A stretch of DNA of 16,100 nt from Acetobacteraceae bacterium (GTDB taxonomy: Bacteria; Pseudomonadota; Alphaproteobacteria; Acetobacterales; Acetobacteraceae): positions 1 to 16,100 of the forward strand of contig CANJXD010000071.1 of NCBI GenBank assembly GCA_947478535.1, in the 5' to 3' direction. The translations under genes were made by a program, and so were the position numbers. Within the stretch, counting starts at the first letter, position 1; each line of letters starts with the position of its first letter. The notes under the pieces were generated by a model. That model was not told where the DNA came from, ran no database searches, and saw only the letters and a program-made list of their open reading frames with translations. Below, one piece after another: positions 1-7,014 of the stretch.

Positions 1-146
1 CTCAATACCCAGCCCGCTGGTGCCCCTGTCAACGCTTCGCCGGCACCCTCGCGAGTGACAACGCATGACTCGGGGTCGTCGTGGATGGCTAGTCCTTCAA
101 CGTGCGGCTCTTTCATCCGCTACCTCCTGCCGGTCTCCCGGCGCAC
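1..146 (-). mobile_element. 5' end of a group II intron (truncated by window edge)
   Basis: Reading the minus strand, the receptor gene's coding sense stops at ...GAATTCT and is followed by GTGCGCC, which fits the GUGYG 5' end of bacterial group II introns. After it comes a purine-rich GGAGGT and an ATG at 116 opening a leader frame that begins MKEPHVEGLAIHDDPES and runs off the left edge. I recognise this leader from memory as the one found near the 5' end of many proteobacterial group II introns, upstream of the reverse transcriptase/maturase gene. It overlaps domain I of the ribozyme and may not be a functional protein. The intron lies in the same orientation as the gene it interrupts, so splicing could restore the message. 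Maturase, domain V and 3' boundary lie outside the window. What is seen is the junction and the leader; the rest is inference. Confidence 0.78.
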
Positions 147-933
147 AGAATTCGTTGGTCACCAGCGCATCACCGCCGATCAGCGTGATGTTCAGCCCGC
201 GCTCCTTCGCCTGGCGCAGGATCAGCCCGGATTCCGTGTGGTAGCCGCCGACATAGACCACCTGGATGTTCGCCTGCTGGAGGCGGGACACGATGGCGGA
301 ATAGTCGCGCTCACCCGGCGTATAGGCGCTGAACAGCGCTTCGGTGACGCCGGCGCCGTTCAGCGACTTCTTCGTCTCCTCCGCCAGGCCGCGGCCATAG
401 GCGGAATTGTCGTGCAGGATGGCCACGCGCTGGCCGCGCATGTTGGTCGCGATGTAGCGACCGGCCACCAGGCCCTGCTGGTCGTCCCGCCCGCAGACGC
501 GGAAGGTGTTCCAGCCGCCTTCATCGGTGAAGCGCGGATTGGTGGAGGCGGGGCTGATCTGCAGCACATTCTCCTCACCATACACTTTGCTGGCGGGGAT
601 CGAACTGCCGGAGCAGAAATGCCCGGCCACCAGCGCCACGCGCCGGGCCGAGAGCTGATTCGCCACGGACACCGCCTGGCGGGGGTCGCAGGCATCGTCG
701 CCGATCTCGAGCGCCAATTGCCGGCCAAGCACACCGCCCGCCGCATTGAGATCCGCCACCGCCTGTTCGGCGCCGGCGCGCATCTGCCCGCCGAATGCCG
801 CATATTGGCCGGTCATCGGCCCGGCGGTCGCGATACGGATGGGGCCAGCGGCCTGGGCGAAGGCGCCCTGGCCGGTCGTCAGCAGCGCCGGTGCGGCCAG
901 CGCGCCACCCAGCATTGTTCTGCGCTTCAGCAT
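97..933 (-). CDS. ABC transporter periplasmic substrate-binding protein (LivK-type), interrupted by intron
   Basis: Periplasmic receptor of the branched-chain amino acid/amide type (COG0683, type I periplasmic binding fold). The N-terminus has a signal peptide with a twin-arginine-like start (MLKRRTMLGG) followed by an alanine-rich segment ending AFAQA. Family features follow: IRIATAGPMTGQYAAFG, a GGVLGRQL stretch, an SPASTNPRFT stretch and IGGDALVTNEF. The start at 933 is supported by GGGAGA seven bases upstream (941-946). Family members are about 370-400 residues. Here native coding sequence ends at 147 (262 codons plus one base), and the last 16 residues of the open frame are translated intron sequence. 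About 100 C-terminal residues are missing from this exon and should lie beyond the intron, off the left edge. No permease or ATPase genes are visible nearby. Substrate unknown. Confidence 0.85.
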   Translation of the reverse strand: MLKRRTMLGGALAAPALLTTGQGAFAQAAGPIRIATAGPMTGQYAAFGGQMRAGAEQAVADLNAAGGVLGRQLALEIGDDACDPRQAVSVANQLSARRVALVAGHFCSGSSIPASKVYGEENVLQISPASTNPRFTDEGGWNTFRVCGRDDQQGLVAGRYIATNMRGQRVAILHDNSAYGRGLAEETKKSLNGAGVTEALFSAYTPGERDYSAIVSRLQQANIQVVYVGGYHTESGLILRQAKERGLNITLIGGDALVTNEFCAPGDRQEVADERAAR

Positions 934-940
934 CCCAGTC

Positions 941-946
941 TCTCCC
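941..946 (-). promoter_or_regulatory. Ribosome binding site of the receptor gene
   Basis: On the minus strand GGGAGA sits seven bases before the ATG at 933. This fixes the start in front of the signal peptide. Confidence 0.6.
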
Positions 947-1005
947 TTCGAAGTGGCATGTCGTCAAACCAGACCGGATCGGCAGCCTTTCGGGCCACCG
1001 ACGGG

Positions 1006-1026
1006 TTGCTCAACCTAGGCGAGCAA
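1006..1026. repeat. Inverted repeat TTGCTC-N9-GAGCAA between dehydratase and receptor genes
   Basis: In the 111-base gap between the dehydratase stop (1045) and the receptor start (933) there is a perfect 6-base inverted repeat with a 9-base spacer that itself contains CCTAGG. There is no T-run on the minus side, so it is not a standard terminator. It could be an operator upstream of the receptor gene or a weak hairpin. Its function is unknown. Confidence 0.35.
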
Positions 1027-1044
1027 GGGCGGGTCTGGCCAGCG

Positions 1045-1365
1045 TCACGAATCCTTTGCACCCTGGGCATGGCCATCGGCCGCCACCGCATCGATAGCCT
1101 GGGCCAGCGCCACATCCCGCGCCGAAAGCCCGCCGGCATCATGCGTCGTCAACAGGATTTCGACGCGGTTCCAGACATTCCGCCATTCCGGGTGGTGATC
1201 CTGGCGTTCCGCCAGCAGCGCCACTCGGGCCATGAACCCCCAGGCGGCGCTGAAATCGGCGAAGCGGAAATCCCGGCGGATGGCGTCCCGGCCTTCGACG
1301 AGCCGCCAAAGCGGCAACACCCCGGGCAGCGCAGCCCGGGTTTCGGCATCCAGGGGCAGGATCAT
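1045..1365 (-). CDS. phhB: Pterin-4a-carbinolamine dehydratase
   Basis: Dehydrates 4a-hydroxytetrahydropterin, recycling the pterin cofactor used by aromatic amino acid hydroxylases; cytoplasmic. The 106-residue product matches the usual family length of about 95-110. It carries the family signature in order: HHPEW at 57-61, N66-x-V68 in the NRVEI stretch, H75, then GLSARD at 79-84. H57, H58 and H75 correspond to the catalytic histidines of the family. The start at 1365 ([10 protein letters not shown]) was chosen because upstream codons in the frame are arginine-rich and unlike the family. No strong ribosome binding site is seen. It lies 111 bases upstream of the receptor gene on the same strand and diverges from the zincin-like gene. 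No phenylalanine hydroxylase gene is in the window, so its pterin partner is unknown. The symbol is by family only. Confidence 0.85.
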   Translation of the reverse strand: MILPLDAETRAALPGVLPLWRLVEGRDAIRRDFRFADFSAAWGFMARVALLAERQDHHPEWRNVWNRVEILLTTHDAGGLSARDVALAQAIDAVAADGHAQGAKDS

Positions 1366-1433
1366 GCGGATATTCCGGGTTGTGACTTCGGGCTGTGACT
1401 TGACGAGGCTCCGTCGGCGGGCTGCAAGGCGGC
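1366..1433. promoter_or_regulatory. Divergent promoter region, dehydratase / zincin-like gene
   Basis: These 68 bases separate two divergent starts and must hold at least part of both promoters. I see no confident -35/-10 pair. The plus-strand start is preceded by AAGGCGG, a weak ribosome binding site. Confidence 0.35.
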
Positions 1434-1829
1434 ATGACCCGCTTTCACCACCCGCCGACCGTCGAGGATATCGTGGAGATGGCCGAGCAGGCCTTTTCCG
1501 CAATCCCCCAGGAACTGCGCGATCTCGTGCGCGGCGCCGCCATCGTGGTGGAGGATGTGGCGGATGAGGAAACGGCGCAGGAACTCGGCCTCGAGAGCCC
1601 CTGGGCGCTGACCGGCCTTTATCGCGGCACGCCGCTGACCCACAAAAGCGTCTTCGACGCGCCGATGGAGCCGGACAGCATCACGCTCTACCGCGAGCCC
1701 ATCCTGCTCGAATGGGTGGAGACGGGGGAGGACCTGTTCAGGCTCGTCCGCAACGTGCTGATCCATGAAATCGCGCAGCATTTCGGCTTTTCGGATGAGG
1801 ATATCGAAAGGCTGGAGGGCGATGAATAG
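1434..1829 (+). CDS. Zincin-like metallopeptidase family protein (MMP-like domain), altered HExxH
   Basis: A 131-residue acidic soluble protein with no signal peptide or membrane segment. It resembles the small bacterial zincin family with an MMP-like domain (PF06262): an N-terminal helical part, a [11 protein letters not shown] stretch at 60-70, LYREPILL at 85-92, then [19 protein letters not shown] at the C-terminus. Members I know carry a HExxHHFG zinc site. Here the motif is H111-E112-I-A-Q115-H116, so the third ligand position of HExxH is glutamine, with a histidine one residue later. The codon is plainly CAG, with no sign of a frameshift. The protein may bind metal differently or have lost peptidase activity. 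The biological role of the family is poorly defined. It ends 126 bases before fliF and may or may not be co-transcribed with it. Confidence 0.8.
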   Translation: MTRFHHPPTVEDIVEMAEQAFSAIPQELRDLVRGAAIVVEDVADEETAQELGLESPWALTGLYRGTPLTHKSVFDAPMEPDSITLYREPILLEWVETGEDLFRLVRNVLIHEIAQHFGFSDEDIERLEGDE

Positions 1830-1955
1830 CGGCACCGGCGGAATGACCGCGCGGCGTTAACCGCGGACTCATCCGTCACCCGGCAAAACCTGCCCAGCCG
1901 GGGCGTTCCCCGGCCTGGGGATGGGCAGGATGTCTATCGAAGACACCGACGCAGG
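1830..1955 (+). promoter_or_regulatory. Intergenic leader upstream of the flagellar operon
   Basis: This 126-base gap should hold the terminator of the zincin-like gene and, probably, the operon promoter. I looked for a sigma-54 element (GG-N10-GC) and found only CGGCAAAACCTGCC near 1881, with a spacing of 8, which does not fit. A single GTTAACC (1856-1862) resembles a CtrA half-site but has no partner at the right distance. The main visible structure is the GC hairpin listed separately. Confidence 0.35.
1893..1919 (+). repeat. Strong GC hairpin upstream of fliF
   Basis: GCCGGGG-CGTT-CCCCGGC forms a perfect 7-base-pair stem with a 4-base loop (1897-1914). Allowing one bulged C, it extends through CCCA/TGGG to 11 pairs. 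No T-run follows on the plus strand, so it is not a canonical Rho-independent terminator. It lies 36-62 bases before the first fliF start and could be a terminator of the preceding gene or a leader structure in the fliF message. Confidence 0.5.
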
Positions 1956-3680
1956 ATGCGTCGTGACGCGGCTGGCCGCATGGAAGGCCTGATCGCGCAA
2001 CTCCGCGGCTTCGGGCCGCTGCGGCTGCTCGCCCTGCTGGGTGTCGGCGCCGCGACGCTGGGCCTGGTGGCCTGGCTTGCCCTGCGGGCCGCCGAGCCGC
2101 CCATGGCCTTGCTGTACGGGGACCTCGACCCGCGAGACGCCGGGCAGGTCGTGGCCGCGCTGGAGCGCGCCCGCGTGCCGCACCGGCTGGGCGCCGGTGG
2201 CGCGCAGGTGCTGGTCCCGGAATCCGAAGTGCCCCGCCTGCGGCTGCTGCTGGCGCGCGAAGGCCTGCCCACAGGGGGCTCCGTCGGCTACGAGATCTTC
2301 GATCGCGGCGAAAGCCTGACCACAACGCCCTTCCAGCAGGATGTGAACCGCCTGCGCGCCCTGGAAGGCGAATTGTCCCGCACCATCCGCGGCCTGTCCG
2401 GCGTGCGTGGGGCGCGCGTGCACCTCGTGCTGCCGCGGCGCGAACCGTTTTCCCGGGACCGCGCGGAAGCGCAGGCCAGCGTGGTGCTGACCATGCAGGG
2501 CGCCCAGCGACTGGACCGCGAAGGCGTGCAGGCCGTGCTGCACCTGGTCGCCACCGCCGTGCCCGGGCTGCGCCCGCAGGCCGTCTCCATCATCGACAGC
2601 CGGGGCGAATTGCTGGCGCGCGGCGGCCAGGCACTGGCCGGCCCGGCCGCCGCCCAGACCGGGGAGGAACTGCGCCGCACCACCGAAGCCCGGCTGTCCC
2701 GCGCGGTGGAGGATATGCTGGAGCGGATCCTCGGTGCCGGCCGCGTCCGCGCCGAAGCCTCGGTCGAAATGGATTTCGACCGTGTGCAGACCACGGAAGA
2801 ACGCTTCGACCCCGAGAACCAGGTACCACGCAGCACCCAATCCACCACCGAGAGCAGCCGCAACGCGGAAGCCGGCGGTGTCTCCGTGGCCAACCAACTG
2901 CCCGGCGCCGATGCCCACGGCGCCGGCGCGCGCAACGAACAGTCGCGGCAGGAGGAAACGACGAATTTCGAAATCGGGCGCGTGACGCGCAACACGCTGC
3001 GCGAACAGCCCGCGGTGCGGCGCCTGTCGCTTGCCGCACTGGTGGATGGCGTGTGGGAACCGCAGCCCGATGGCGCGCCGCCGCGTTTCCGCGAACGCAC
3101 GGCGGAGGAATTGCAGCGCATCATGGCGCTCGCGCGGTCCGCCGTCGGCTTCAACGAACAGCGCGGCGACAAGGTGGAGGTGGTGAACCTTCGCTTCGCC
3201 GAACCACCGCCGGCCGAAGCGGCGGCGGACGGCTTCAGCATCCTCGGCCAGGTCATTCCGCCGGCGATGATGGCGCGGCTGCTGGAAAGCGCGATCCTCG
3301 CCCTTGTCGCGCTGGCCGCCATCCTGCTCGTCGGCCGCCCGGTGGCCAATCGCCTCTCCCTCGCCCTGGCACCCCAGCCAGCCTTGGCGGGCATGGGTGC
3401 CACGGGCGGCATCGGCGTGGCCGGGATCGGCGCCGATGGCGTGGCGTTCGAGGTCGCGGCGGATGGCACCCCCGTCACCGGCCCGGATGGCCAGCCCGTC
3501 CTCGCGGCCGCGGCAAACCACGCGGCCGGCGCGGTGGAGGACCAGATGATCGATATCGCCCGCATCGAAGGACAGATGAGCGCGAGCGCGTTGCAGGAAT
3601 TGGCCGTCCTGGTCGATGGCAACGCCGATGCCGCCGCCGCCGTCCTGCGGCGCTGGCTGGCGCCGGAGGATGCGACATGA
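1956..3680 (+). CDS. fliF: Flagellar MS-ring protein FliF
   Basis: Forms the MS ring in the inner membrane, the base on which the switch and export apparatus assemble. The 574-residue frame has a first membrane segment at about 22-43 and the YscJ/FliF ring-building domain ([20 protein letters not shown] at 51-70, [20 protein letters not shown] at about 125-144). A Gln/Asn/Ser-rich periplasmic stretch follows, then a second membrane segment at about 437-457. The C-terminal cytoplasmic tail ([19 protein letters not shown] to RRWL) is the FliG-binding segment of the family. Two starts are possible: ATG 1956 and ATG 1980. The second ([12 protein letters not shown]) looks more like the usual FliF beginning, and neither has a good ribosome binding site. 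The stop overlaps the fliG start by four bases (ATGA). Confidence 0.95.
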   Translation: MRRDAAGRMEGLIAQLRGFGPLRLLALLGVGAATLGLVAWLALRAAEPPMALLYGDLDPRDAGQVVAALERARVPHRLGAGGAQVLVPESEVPRLRLLLAREGLPTGGSVGYEIFDRGESLTTTPFQQDVNRLRALEGELSRTIRGLSGVRGARVHLVLPRREPFSRDRAEAQASVVLTMQGAQRLDREGVQAVLHLVATAVPGLRPQAVSIIDSRGELLARGGQALAGPAAAQTGEELRRTTEARLSRAVEDMLERILGAGRVRAEASVEMDFDRVQTTEERFDPENQVPRSTQSTTESSRNAEAGGVSVANQLPGADAHGAGARNEQSRQEETTNFEIGRVTRNTLREQPAVRRLSLAALVDGVWEPQPDGAPPRFRERTAEELQRIMALARSAVGFNEQRGDKVEVVNLRFAEPPPAEAAADGFSILGQVIPPAMMARLLESAILALVALAAILLVGRPVANRLSLALAPQPALAGMGATGGIGVAGIGADGVAFEVAADGTPVTGPDGQPVLAAAANHAAGAVEDQMIDIARIEGQMSASALQELAVLVDGNADAAAAVLRRWLAPEDAT

Positions 3681-4675
3681 CCGCCCGCCAGACCGGCTCG
3701 CAGAAAGCGGCAACCCTGATGCTGGCACTCGGCGAGGATCAGGCGGCGAAGATCTTCTCCCGGCTGCATGAGGATGAGATCCGCGACCTTTCCCTCTCCA
3801 TGGCGGCGCTCGGCAATGTGGCGTCCGAGACGGTGCAGGCCGTGGTCGCCGAATTCCGCGGCCAGATGGGCCAGACCGGGCATCTCGTCGGCAGCTACGA
3901 AAGCACGGAACGCCTGCTGCTGAAGACGCTGCCGAAGGACCGCGTCGCCCAGATCATGGAGGAAATCCGTGGCCCCGCCGGTCGCACCATGTGGGACAAG
4001 CTGGGCAATGTGAACGAGGCCGTGCTCGCGAACTACCTGAAGAACGAATACCCGCAGACCGTCTCCGTCGTGCTGTCGAAGATCCGGCCGGACCACGCGG
4101 CGCGCGTGCTGTCGCTGCTGCCGGAAGGCTTCGCGATGGAGGTGGTGATGCGCATGCTGCGGATGGAGACGGTGCAGAAGGAAGCGCTGGAAGGCGTGGA
4201 GCGCACGCTGCGCATGGAGTTCATGTCCAACCTCGCGCGTTCCTCGCGCCGCGATGCGCATGAGGTGATGGCGGAAATCTTCAACAACCTCGACCGCGCG
4301 GCGGAAGGGCGCATCCTTTCGGCCCTGGAGGAACGATCCCGCGAAAGCGCGGAACGCATCCGCGCGCTGATGTTCACCTTCGACGATCTGCAACGCCTGG
4401 ATGGCGCGGGCGTGCAGGCCCTGCTGCGCGCCGTGCCGAAGGACAAGCTGACACTGGCGCTGAAGGGGTCCACGGAAACCCTGCGCGACATGTTCTTCGC
4501 CAACCTCTCCGAACGCGCCTCGAAGCTGCTGAAGGACGATCTCGCGGCGCTCGGCGCGGTGCGGCTGAAGGATGTGGACGACGCACAGGCCACCATCGTC
4601 GGCATCGCCAAGGATCTCGCCGCGCAGGGCCAGATCCAGATCGCCGATGGGCGGGATGAGGCGATGATCTCATGA
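3677..4675 (+). CDS. fliG: Flagellar motor switch protein FliG
   Basis: Couples the MS ring to the C ring and forms the rotor face that meets the stator; cytoplasmic. The product has 332 residues, normal for the family. The N-terminal FliF-binding domain begins [21 protein letters not shown]. The middle domain has the EHPQ-type motif as EYPQ at 124-127 ([15 protein letters not shown]). The C-terminal torque helix ([30 protein letters not shown], about 260-289) keeps the charged residues expected to interact with the MotA cytoplasmic loop, including K263, R270, R280 and D287-D288. The start at 3677 is set by the ATGA overlap with fliF and by homology; the frame is open far upstream, but that part is a shadow of fliF. 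The stop overlaps the fliH start in another ATGA. Confidence 0.96.
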   Translation: MTARQTGSQKAATLMLALGEDQAAKIFSRLHEDEIRDLSLSMAALGNVASETVQAVVAEFRGQMGQTGHLVGSYESTERLLLKTLPKDRVAQIMEEIRGPAGRTMWDKLGNVNEAVLANYLKNEYPQTVSVVLSKIRPDHAARVLSLLPEGFAMEVVMRMLRMETVQKEALEGVERTLRMEFMSNLARSSRRDAHEVMAEIFNNLDRAAEGRILSALEERSRESAERIRALMFTFDDLQRLDGAGVQALLRAVPKDKLTLALKGSTETLRDMFFANLSERASKLLKDDLAALGAVRLKDVDDAQATIVGIAKDLAAQGQIQIADGRDEAMIS

Positions 4676-5298
4676 TGGCCGGATTGCGACTGCCCGACCT
4701 GTCCCTGCCACCGGCAATCGCCGCCCTGCCAGCGCCGCAACCGGCAATACCCCCCGATCCCGCCCTGCTGGAAGCGGCGCGGCTGGAGGGGGAGGCAGCC
4801 GGCCGCGCCATCGGCCATGCGGAGGGCCTGGCCGAAGGCCGCGCTCTCCAGGCCGCGGCACAGGAAGCGGCGATGAAGCGCGCGCTGGAAGCCATGGCCC
4901 GCGCCATGGCGGATGCGACGCAGGCTGGGCAGCGCGTGGCGGAGGACTCGGCCCATGCGCTCGCGGCCCTGCTGCTCGCCACCCTCGATACCGCGCTGCC
5001 CGGCCTTGCCGCGCGGCATGCGCCGGGGCTGGTGGAGGATCTGGTCCGCCCGTTGCTGCCCGCCATCGCCAACCAGCCGGAAGCCATCCTCACCGTGGCG
5101 CCCGCGCTGGTCGCTCCGCTGACGGATCGGCTGCCACAGGGCGGGCCCTCGCTGGTCGGCGATGCGTCAGTGCCGCCGGGGGATGCGCGGATCGAATGGC
5201 GGGACGGCGCACTGGTCGTCTCGCTGGATGAAAGGCGCCGCGCCATCGCGGCGGTGCTGCGCCAGGCCGGCATCTGGACCGAAGGGCAGGAAGCATGA
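4672..5298 (+). CDS. fliH: Flagellar assembly protein FliH (FlbE-type)
   Basis: FliH binds and restrains the export ATPase FliI and links it to FliN at the C ring. The 208-residue product has a proline-rich N-terminus (to about 30). It then has five glycines at four-residue spacing (G40, G44, G48, G52, G56), the GxxxG helix repeat typical of FliH. A long Ala-rich helical region follows, and the C-terminal domain ends in a [21 protein letters not shown] stretch. Its position between fliG and fliN matches flbE of Caulobacter-type clusters. Overall sequence is weakly conserved, so the call rests on the glycine repeat plus position. It starts inside the fliG stop (ATGATGG) and ends in an ATGA overlap with fliN. 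No fliI gene is in the window. Confidence 0.82.
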   Translation: MMAGLRLPDLSLPPAIAALPAPQPAIPPDPALLEAARLEGEAAGRAIGHAEGLAEGRALQAAAQEAAMKRALEAMARAMADATQAGQRVAEDSAHALAALLLATLDTALPGLAARHAPGLVEDLVRPLLPAIANQPEAILTVAPALVAPLTDRLPQGGPSLVGDASVPPGDARIEWRDGALVVSLDERRRAIAAVLRQAGIWTEGQEA

Positions 5299-5618
5299 GC
5301 GGCAATGACGGTTTCGAAGCGGTGCCGGCGACGGAAGCACAGCAATCCTCGCCACTCCCGAGCGGGCCGCGCGACCTCGACGCGGTCTATGACATTCCCG
5401 TGCAGGTCAGCGCCGTGCTCGGCCGCGCCACGATGCAGGTCAGCCAGTTGCTGAAGCTCGGCCGTGGCGCGGTTGTGGAGCTGGACCGCAAGCTGGGGGA
5501 AGCGGTGGACATCTACGTCAACAACCGCCTCGTCGCGCGGGGCGAGGTGGTGATGGTCGAGGACAATCGCCTCGGCGTCACGATGACGGAGATCGTGAAG
5601 TCGGACCGGGCGGGATAG
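5295..5618 (+). CDS. fliN: Flagellar motor switch protein FliN
   Basis: C-ring subunit at the base of the switch, needed for export and for changing rotation direction. The 107-residue product has a variable, acidic N-terminal tail to about 28. One SpoA (surface presentation of antigens) domain follows: IPVQVSAVLGRATMQVSQLLKLGRGAVVELD at about 34-64, then VDIYVNNRLVARGEVVMVEDNRLGVTMTEI at about 71-100. Length and domain layout are normal for FliN. It starts within the fliH stop (ATGA) and ends four bases before the flbD start, so the two are surely on one transcript. Confidence 0.95.
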   Translation: MSGNDGFEAVPATEAQQSSPLPSGPRDLDAVYDIPVQVSAVLGRATMQVSQLLKLGRGAVVELDRKLGEAVDIYVNNRLVARGEVVMVEDNRLGVTMTEIVKSDRAG

Positions 5619-5622
5619 GCCC

Positions 5623-7011
5623 ATGGCACGGCTTCTCATCATCGGGTCGCTGGAAGGCGAACTCGGCGCCGCCGCCCGCGTCGCCATCGCGCGCGGCGCG
5701 AAGCTCGCCCATGCCGAGGGCGTCGCCACCGGTCTCAGCCGGTTGCGGGCGGAAGGCGCCGATCTCGCCTTGGTCGATCTGCGGCATGATGTGGTGTGGC
5801 TGGTGCAGGCGATGGCTGCCGAACGCATCGCCTGCCCCGTCGTCGCCTGCGGCCGGGCGGAGGATGCGGATGCCGCCGTCCGCGCCATCGAGGCCGGGGC
5901 GCGGGATTTCCTGCCGCTGCCGCCGGATGCGGACCTCATCATCGCCATGCTCCAGGCCGCGGGGGCGGAACCGGTCACCGAAGGCCCGGTGGCGCGGGAC
6001 CCTGCGATGGCCACGCTGCTGGCCCGCGTCGCGCAGGTGGCGCGGGCGGATGCCTCGGTCCTCATCACCGGGGAAAGCGGCACCGGCAAGGAAGTGCTGG
6101 CGCGGCACCTGCATGCGGCATCGCGCCGCGCACGCGGCCCCTTCGTCGCACTGAACTGCGCGGCGCTGCCGGAATCGCTGCTCGAATCCGAATTGTTCGG
6201 GCATGAGCGGGGCGCCTTTTCCGGCGCCATCGCCACCCGCAAGGGCAAGTTCGAACAGGCCGAGGGCGGCACGCTGCTGCTCGACGAGATCGGCGAGATG
6301 GACCCCCGGCTGCAGGCGAAGATCCTCCGCGTCATCCAGGAACGCGAAGTGGATCGCCTCGGTGGCTCAGCGCCGATGAAGGTCGATGTCCGCATCCTCG
6401 CCGCGACGCATCGGGACCTGGCGATGGAGGTGGCGCATGGCCGGTTCCGGGAGGACCTCTATTTCCGCCTCAACGTCATCGCCCTGCACATCCCGCCGCT
6501 GCGCGAACGCCCGGCCGATATCCTGCCGCTGGCCACGCATTTCGCCCATCGCTACGCGCTCGCCAACGGCCTGGCGGACCGCGCGCTGACAGCGCCCGCC
6601 CGCGCCGCGCTGCTCGGCCATGCCTGGCCCGGCAATGTGCGGGAGTTGGAAAACGCGATCCATCGCGCCGTGCTGCTGGCGGAAGGCGATGCGATCGGTG
6701 CCGATGCCATCGAACTCATGGCCCGCGCCACGCCACATGCCGAGGCGCCAACCCGCACGGCACCCACCATGCCCGCCGCCAGCCAGGTCGCGCGCCTCGT
6801 CGGCCGGAAGGTGGAGGAGGTGGAGCGCGAGCTGATCATCGAGACGCTGTCCCACTGCCTCGGCAATCGCACGCGGGCGGCGGAGATCCTCGGCATCTCC
6901 ATCCGCACGCTGCGCAACAAGTTGCAGGACTACCGCGCCGCGGGCGTCGCCGTGCCGCCCGCGCCGGGGCAGATGATGCCGCCGCTGCCCAGCTTCGCCG
7001 AAGCGGACTGA
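5623..7011 (+). CDS. flbD: Sigma-54-dependent flagellar transcriptional activator FlbD
   Basis: Enhancer-binding AAA+ protein that drives sigma-54 transcription of late flagellar genes. The N-terminal 115 residues have a receiver-like fold (MARLLIIGSLEG, VACGRAEDADAAVRAIEAGARDFLPLPP) but no normal acidic phosphorylation pocket: the expected aspartate region reads ALVDLRHDVVWLV, as in FlbD-type degenerate receivers. The AAA+ domain spans about 123-365: Walker A GESGTGKE at 150-157, the sigma-54 contact loop at 197-202 reading GAFSGA instead of GAFTGA, Walker B GTLLLDEIGE at 216-225, and the arginine-finger region RFREDLYFRLN at 274-284. A Fis-type helix-turn-helix is at about 405-435 (LGNRTRAAEILGISIRTLRNKL). 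The proline-rich C-terminal tail is short. Position between fliN and flhA matches Caulobacter flbD. Confidence 0.94.
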   Translation: MARLLIIGSLEGELGAAARVAIARGAKLAHAEGVATGLSRLRAEGADLALVDLRHDVVWLVQAMAAERIACPVVACGRAEDADAAVRAIEAGARDFLPLPPDADLIIAMLQAAGAEPVTEGPVARDPAMATLLARVAQVARADASVLITGESGTGKEVLARHLHAASRRARGPFVALNCAALPESLLESELFGHERGAFSGAIATRKGKFEQAEGGTLLLDEIGEMDPRLQAKILRVIQEREVDRLGGSAPMKVDVRILAATHRDLAMEVAHGRFREDLYFRLNVIALHIPPLRERPADILPLATHFAHRYALANGLADRALTAPARAALLGHAWPGNVRELENAIHRAVLLAEGDAIGADAIELMARATPHAEAPTRTAPTMPAASQVARLVGRKVEEVERELIIETLSHCLGNRTRAAEILGISIRTLRNKLQDYRAAGVAVPPAPGQMMPPLPSFAEAD

Positions 7012-7014
7012 TCC

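Noticed and set aside
97..146. Last 16 residues of the receptor open frame as a genuine C-terminus
   Set aside because: They are translated from the intron 5' end and are unlike any receptor of this family.
55..1398. Open frame of 447 codons on the plus strand across the receptor and dehydratase genes
   Set aside because: It is antisense to two genes with clear family motifs and to the intron end; no motif of its own.
1856..1862. GTTAACC as a CtrA site before fliF
   Set aside because: There is no second TTAA seven bases away; one half-site of this length occurs by chance.
1881..1894. Possible sigma-54 promoter (CGGCAAAACCTGCC)
   Set aside because: Spacing between GG and GC is 8 bases rather than 10, and the flanking consensus bases are absent.
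1869..3728. Long open frame of 619 codons on the minus strand across fliF
   Set aside because: It mirrors fliF codon structure in high-GC DNA, is His/Gln/Arg/Gly-rich, and shows no family motif; fliF on the plus strand is unmistakable.
2288..4393. Open frame of 701 codons on the minus strand across fliF and fliG
   Set aside because: Shadow of two strongly conserved flagellar genes, with Arg/Ser/Ala-rich nonsense composition.
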